From positions 5,084,001 through 5,148,000 of the forward strand of contig CAWICN010000001.1 in the NCBI GenBank assembly GCA_963834725.1: a stretch of DNA of 64,000 nt. The letters are read 5' to 3'. The position numbers and the translations under genes are program-made. Shown piece after piece: positions 61,888 to 64,000 of the stretch (position 1 is its first letter; every line of letters begins with the position of its first letter). The DNA comes from PALSA-693 sp963834725 (GTDB lineage Bacteria > Actinomycetota > Acidimicrobiia > Acidimicrobiales > Palsa-688). Under the pieces are notes generated by a model that had not been told where the DNA came from, ran no database searches, and saw nothing but the letters and a program-made list of their open reading frames with translations.

Positions 61888-62955
61888 GTGGTGGTGGAGT
61901 CCTTGCCTGACCGCTCTCGTGGGGACGGGTCGCCCGAGGCGGTTCGTCGGCGGTGGTCCTGGCGACTGGCCGCGCTGGCCGTGATAGTGGGTCTCGGTCT
62001 GACCCTGATCTGGGCCTTGACGGCTGGTTCCTACTATTGGCCGGGCTGGGTCTGGCTCGGCCTGGCCATCCCTTTCGCGGTCGTCGGGAGCGTCCGGCTG
62101 GCGCTACGGGCGCGGACTCGGCGGGGTCTGGCCGTGCATTTTGCCGTGTCGGTCGTGGTGGTGGGGATCTGCCTCTGGGTGTGGTTGATGGCCGGTGCCG
62201 GTTATCCCTGGCCCCTCTGGCCCCTTCTCGGTCTGACCGTGGCCCTGGCCGCGCACGCCCTCCTGTTCTCACCGCCGGTCAGCGCGCGAGAGCAGGAGCT
62301 GGAGGCGCGGGTCGGGACGCTGACGCAGTCGCGTCACAGCGTGCTGGAGATCCAGGAGATGGAGTTGCGCCGCGTCGAGCGCGATCTGCATGACGGGGCC
62401 CAGGCCAGGCTGGTGTCGTTGGGAATGAATCTCGGACTGGCAGAGGAGCTGATGCGAAGCAATCCCGCCGAGGCCCAGCAGCTGTTGGCCGACGCTCGCA
62501 CCACGGCCGGCGAGGCGCTGTCCGATCTCCGCGATCTGGTGCGAGGGATTCATCCGCCGGTCCTGGCCGACCGGGGACTGGAAGGAGCCGTCCGGGCCCT
62601 GGTTGTCGCCGTGCCGATACCGGTCGAGGTCACCATGGACCTGCCGCTGGGCGGCCTGGCCGATCCGGTTGAGTCAGCGCTGTACTTCGCGGTCGCGGAG
62701 TCGATCGCCAACATCGTCAAGCACAGCTCCGCCCGCAAAGCGTGGATCCGGGCCGAGCACACCCCTGAGATGTTGTCAGTGGTCATCGGCGACGACGGCC
62801 ACGGCGGGGCCGACCCCGACCGCGGGAGCGGACTCGCCGGAGTGGCAGGCCGGCTGGCTGCCTTCGACGGCACTTTTAGCGTGGTCAGCCCCGAGGGAGG
62901 GCCGACGATCCTGCGAGTGGAGATTCCGTGCGAGCCGTCATCGCCGAGGACCTAG
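61888..62955 (+). CDS. NarL-family sensor histidine kinase
   Basis: 355 residues from GTG 61888. Four TM helices lie within residues 24-130. HisKA_3 dimerisation motif ELRRVERDLHDGAQARLVSL contains the phospho-acceptor His. The ATPase domain has VAESIANIVKHSSARKAWIR (N box), VVIGDDGHGGADPDRGSGLA and GVAGRLAAFDGTFSVVSPEG. Sensor ligand unknown. Normally a LuxR-type regulator gene begins at its stop; here only the first codons of one remain (62928). Confidence 0.88.
   Translation: MVVESLPDRSRGDGSPEAVRRRWSWRLAALAVIVGLGLTLIWALTAGSYYWPGWVWLGLAIPFAVVGSVRLALRARTRRGLAVHFAVSVVVVGICLWVWLMAGAGYPWPLWPLLGLTVALAAHALLFSPPVSAREQELEARVGTLTQSRHSVLEIQEMELRRVERDLHDGAQARLVSLGMNLGLAEELMRSNPAEAQQLLADARTTAGEALSDLRDLVRGIHPPVLADRGLEGAVRALVVAVPIPVEVTMDLPLGGLADPVESALYFAVAESIANIVKHSSARKAWIRAEHTPEMLSVVIGDDGHGGADPDRGSGLAGVAGRLAAFDGTFSVVSPEGGPTILRVEIPCEPSSPRT
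62928..62951 (+). pseudogene. Remnant of the cognate NarL-type response regulator gene
   Basis: GTG at 62928, overlapping the kinase end, reads VRAVIAED, the canonical first eight residues of NarL-type receivers (MRVVIAED). After the second acidic residue the sequence no longer resembles a receiver. The regulator was lost by deletion or by exchange of DNA to the right. Confidence 0.65.
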
Positions 62956-63055
62956 GGCCGTTGTCCTCATCGAGAAGACGTGGACTGACCAGACGCACAC
63001 AGCACCGCGCCGGAGCGGGTTCCAGGTGCGCGTCGAGACCTGAGTCCCGGAGGTT

Positions 63056-63350
63056 CTCGACCACCCGCTCATGAGTGGAGGTTCATCCCGCAGACCAGGT
63101 CGGTGAAGTCCTCGGCCAGGGCTGGAATGGACAGTTGGCGAGCGTGACGTCACCGAAGCCCGTGCGTGGTCCGTAGCCGGAGTCGCGCAGGACGTCGACA
63201 ACGGCGGCAACCAGCTGGGTTGTTCCGGGATCGGGTCCGGCCTGCTGGCGGGTCCGATTCCCGAGTCTGTGGCCGAGGTCCCGAGCCATTGCGCAGCGCG
63301 ACGGCAACAAGAGGTTCGGCTGGCCCGACCCTGCCGTGGACCTCTCTGAC
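63056..63350 (-). pseudogene. ArsR/metalloregulator-like gene fragment, frameshifted
   Basis: One frame reads VVDVLRDSGYGPRTGFGDVT and LANCPF, the next QALAEDFTDLVCGMNLHS to a stop. Joined they match the C-terminal half of ArsR-like regulators whose signature is NCPFH...H..VCG.N. The N-terminal HTH part is not found. It lies where the response regulator should be. Confidence 0.6.
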
Positions 63351-63412
63351 GTCGGCCTATCTCGTTGATCGTCGGTCGGCCACCCATCCGGCTGAACCGC
63401 GGCCGACATCGC

Positions 63413-63847
63413 TCAGCCAGCGAGAAACACCCCTATCACCACGGCGGCAATGGAGGAGACACCGGCTATCGCACCCCAGACGGCCAGCGCGGCCCGGTCG
63501 CCGGCCCGGCTGTGCAGCCAGGCGGCCAGCCCGGCCAGCAGGGCGACCAGGATCTTCACGTCCAGGAGGACATCCCACGCATGAGGTTGGCCGGCATGGA
63601 CGGCGGCCACGTTCCACACGCCGGTCGCAATGAGCAGTACATAAGCCGGCCAACTCAGCCGGCTGAAGGCGCGAGCCACCCGTCGCGGTGCATCCTCGCT
63701 CAGATTCCGGGCCGTGGGCACCAGGCCGGCCACGGTGATCTGGCCGCCCACCCACACGCTGGCGGCGAGCACATGCAGCGAAAGACGGATGCCGTCGACC
63801 GCCGGCGCCAGTTCAGCGAAGACAGGAGCTCCCATTGGAGACAGCAT
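63413..63847 (-). CDS. CopD-like integral membrane protein
   Basis: About 144 residues with four TM helices: RLSLHVLAASVWVGGQITVA, FSRLSWPAYVLLIATGVWNV, WDVLLDVKILVALLAGLAAW and IAGVSSIAAVVIGVFLAG. The His in SLHVLAASVWVGG is typical of CopD (copper-resistance) and related membrane proteins. Start uncertain: ATG 63847 or 63835, or upstream GTG/ATG codons. It is near the window edge and intact. Confidence 0.75.
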   Translation of the reverse strand: MLSPMGAPVFAELAPAVDGIRLSLHVLAASVWVGGQITVAGLVPTARNLSEDAPRRVARAFSRLSWPAYVLLIATGVWNVAAVHAGQPHAWDVLLDVKILVALLAGLAAWLHSRAGDRAALAVWGAIAGVSSIAAVVIGVFLAG

Positions 63848-63892
63848 GTTGGCAGGTCTGGCGCCCCGGACCGGCACCCTGCGCCGTGACGC

Positions 63893-63957
63893 GACGCCAG
63901 ATACTCCGTCTCTACGCAGCGCCAGATACCCCGGCGGGACGCAGTGTCAGATACCCC
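63893..63957 (+). repeat. Three-unit terminal repeat array, IS21-end-like
   Basis: CAGATAC(T/C)CC occurs at about 63898, 63923 and 63948, a 25-base period, with GACGC, GCGC and GTGT before the units. Such spaced tandem units are typical of IS21-type ends. The element itself would lie beyond the window. Confidence 0.55.
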
Positions 63958-64000
63958 CGAAACCCCGGGGGGACTAGCCTTGGCCCGAGAGCTATGAACG

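Overview
The window is GC-rich bacterial DNA with actinobacterial gene habits: frequent GTG starts, ATGA start/stop overlaps, ANTAR, STAS and HATPase regulators, a SigJ-like ECF sigma factor, an F420/PPOX-type oxidoreductase, a DUF1326/DUF2182 pair and lipoproteins with a repeated CMR motif. I read it as a member of the Actinomycetota, probably from an uncultured or soil-type lineage; nothing here fixes the genus. There are no rRNA genes, no intact tRNA and no CRISPR array.

Layout. 0-4.3 kb: an IS21-like element (istA, istB and a third coupled gene) splits a phytoene-desaturase-like FAD oxidoreductase. 4.6-12 kb: a compact signalling and export cluster. An OmpR-type regulator/kinase pair runs divergently from a lipoprotein, a coiled-coil adaptor, a MacB-type ATPase and a MacB-type permease, followed by a second copy of the lipoprotein. 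A highly symmetric operator lies between the two arms. 12-17 kb: methyltransferase, VOC protein, DUF1801, DoxX, epimerase, SigJ-like sigma factor and ABM monooxygenase, several of them frameshifted.

17-24.8 kb is a nested set of mobile elements. An IS110-type transposase gene is interrupted by a ~1.94-kb single-gene element with 5-bp ACTAG flanks. That element is itself interrupted by a 4.5-kb Tn554-like transposon (tnpA, tnpB, tnpC) with 6-bp CCTACG flanks. The single-gene element encodes a 575-residue protein that I cannot assign to a transposase family, and it is the best candidate here for something undescribed.

25-43 kb is an accessory zone. It holds a PH/SHOCT protein, two copies of a ~435-bp repeat with inverted ends, a decayed APH(6)-like kinase, a cobalamin-binding-like protein, a broken SagB-type nitroreductase, two toxin-antitoxin-like pairs, a tRNA-Val 3' fragment beside a decayed integrase, a Ca2+/cation antiporter, a HAD phosphatase operon, and broken SDR and CPBP genes. 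Single-base frameshifts are common from 13.7 to 43.4 kb and nearly absent from 4.6-13.6 kb and 43.6-62.9 kb.

41.8-48 kb carries stress and partner-switching genes: Hsp20 with a MerR-like regulator, two STAS proteins, hemerythrin, GAF-ANTAR, a small hydrophobic protein, two paralogous hypothetical proteins and an HATPase anti-sigma-like kinase. 48-64 kb is mostly intact: PPOX, DUF1326/DUF2182, a large membrane protein, TMEM175, a ferritin-like protein, an ArsR-SRPBCC fusion, SDR, a Baeyer-Villiger-type monooxygenase, a thioesterase, and a Clp-N-domain protein divergent from an HTH regulator across a perfect 18-bp palindrome. It ends with a NarL-type kinase whose response regulator has been lost, a CopD-like membrane protein, and an IS21-type terminal repeat array at the window edge.
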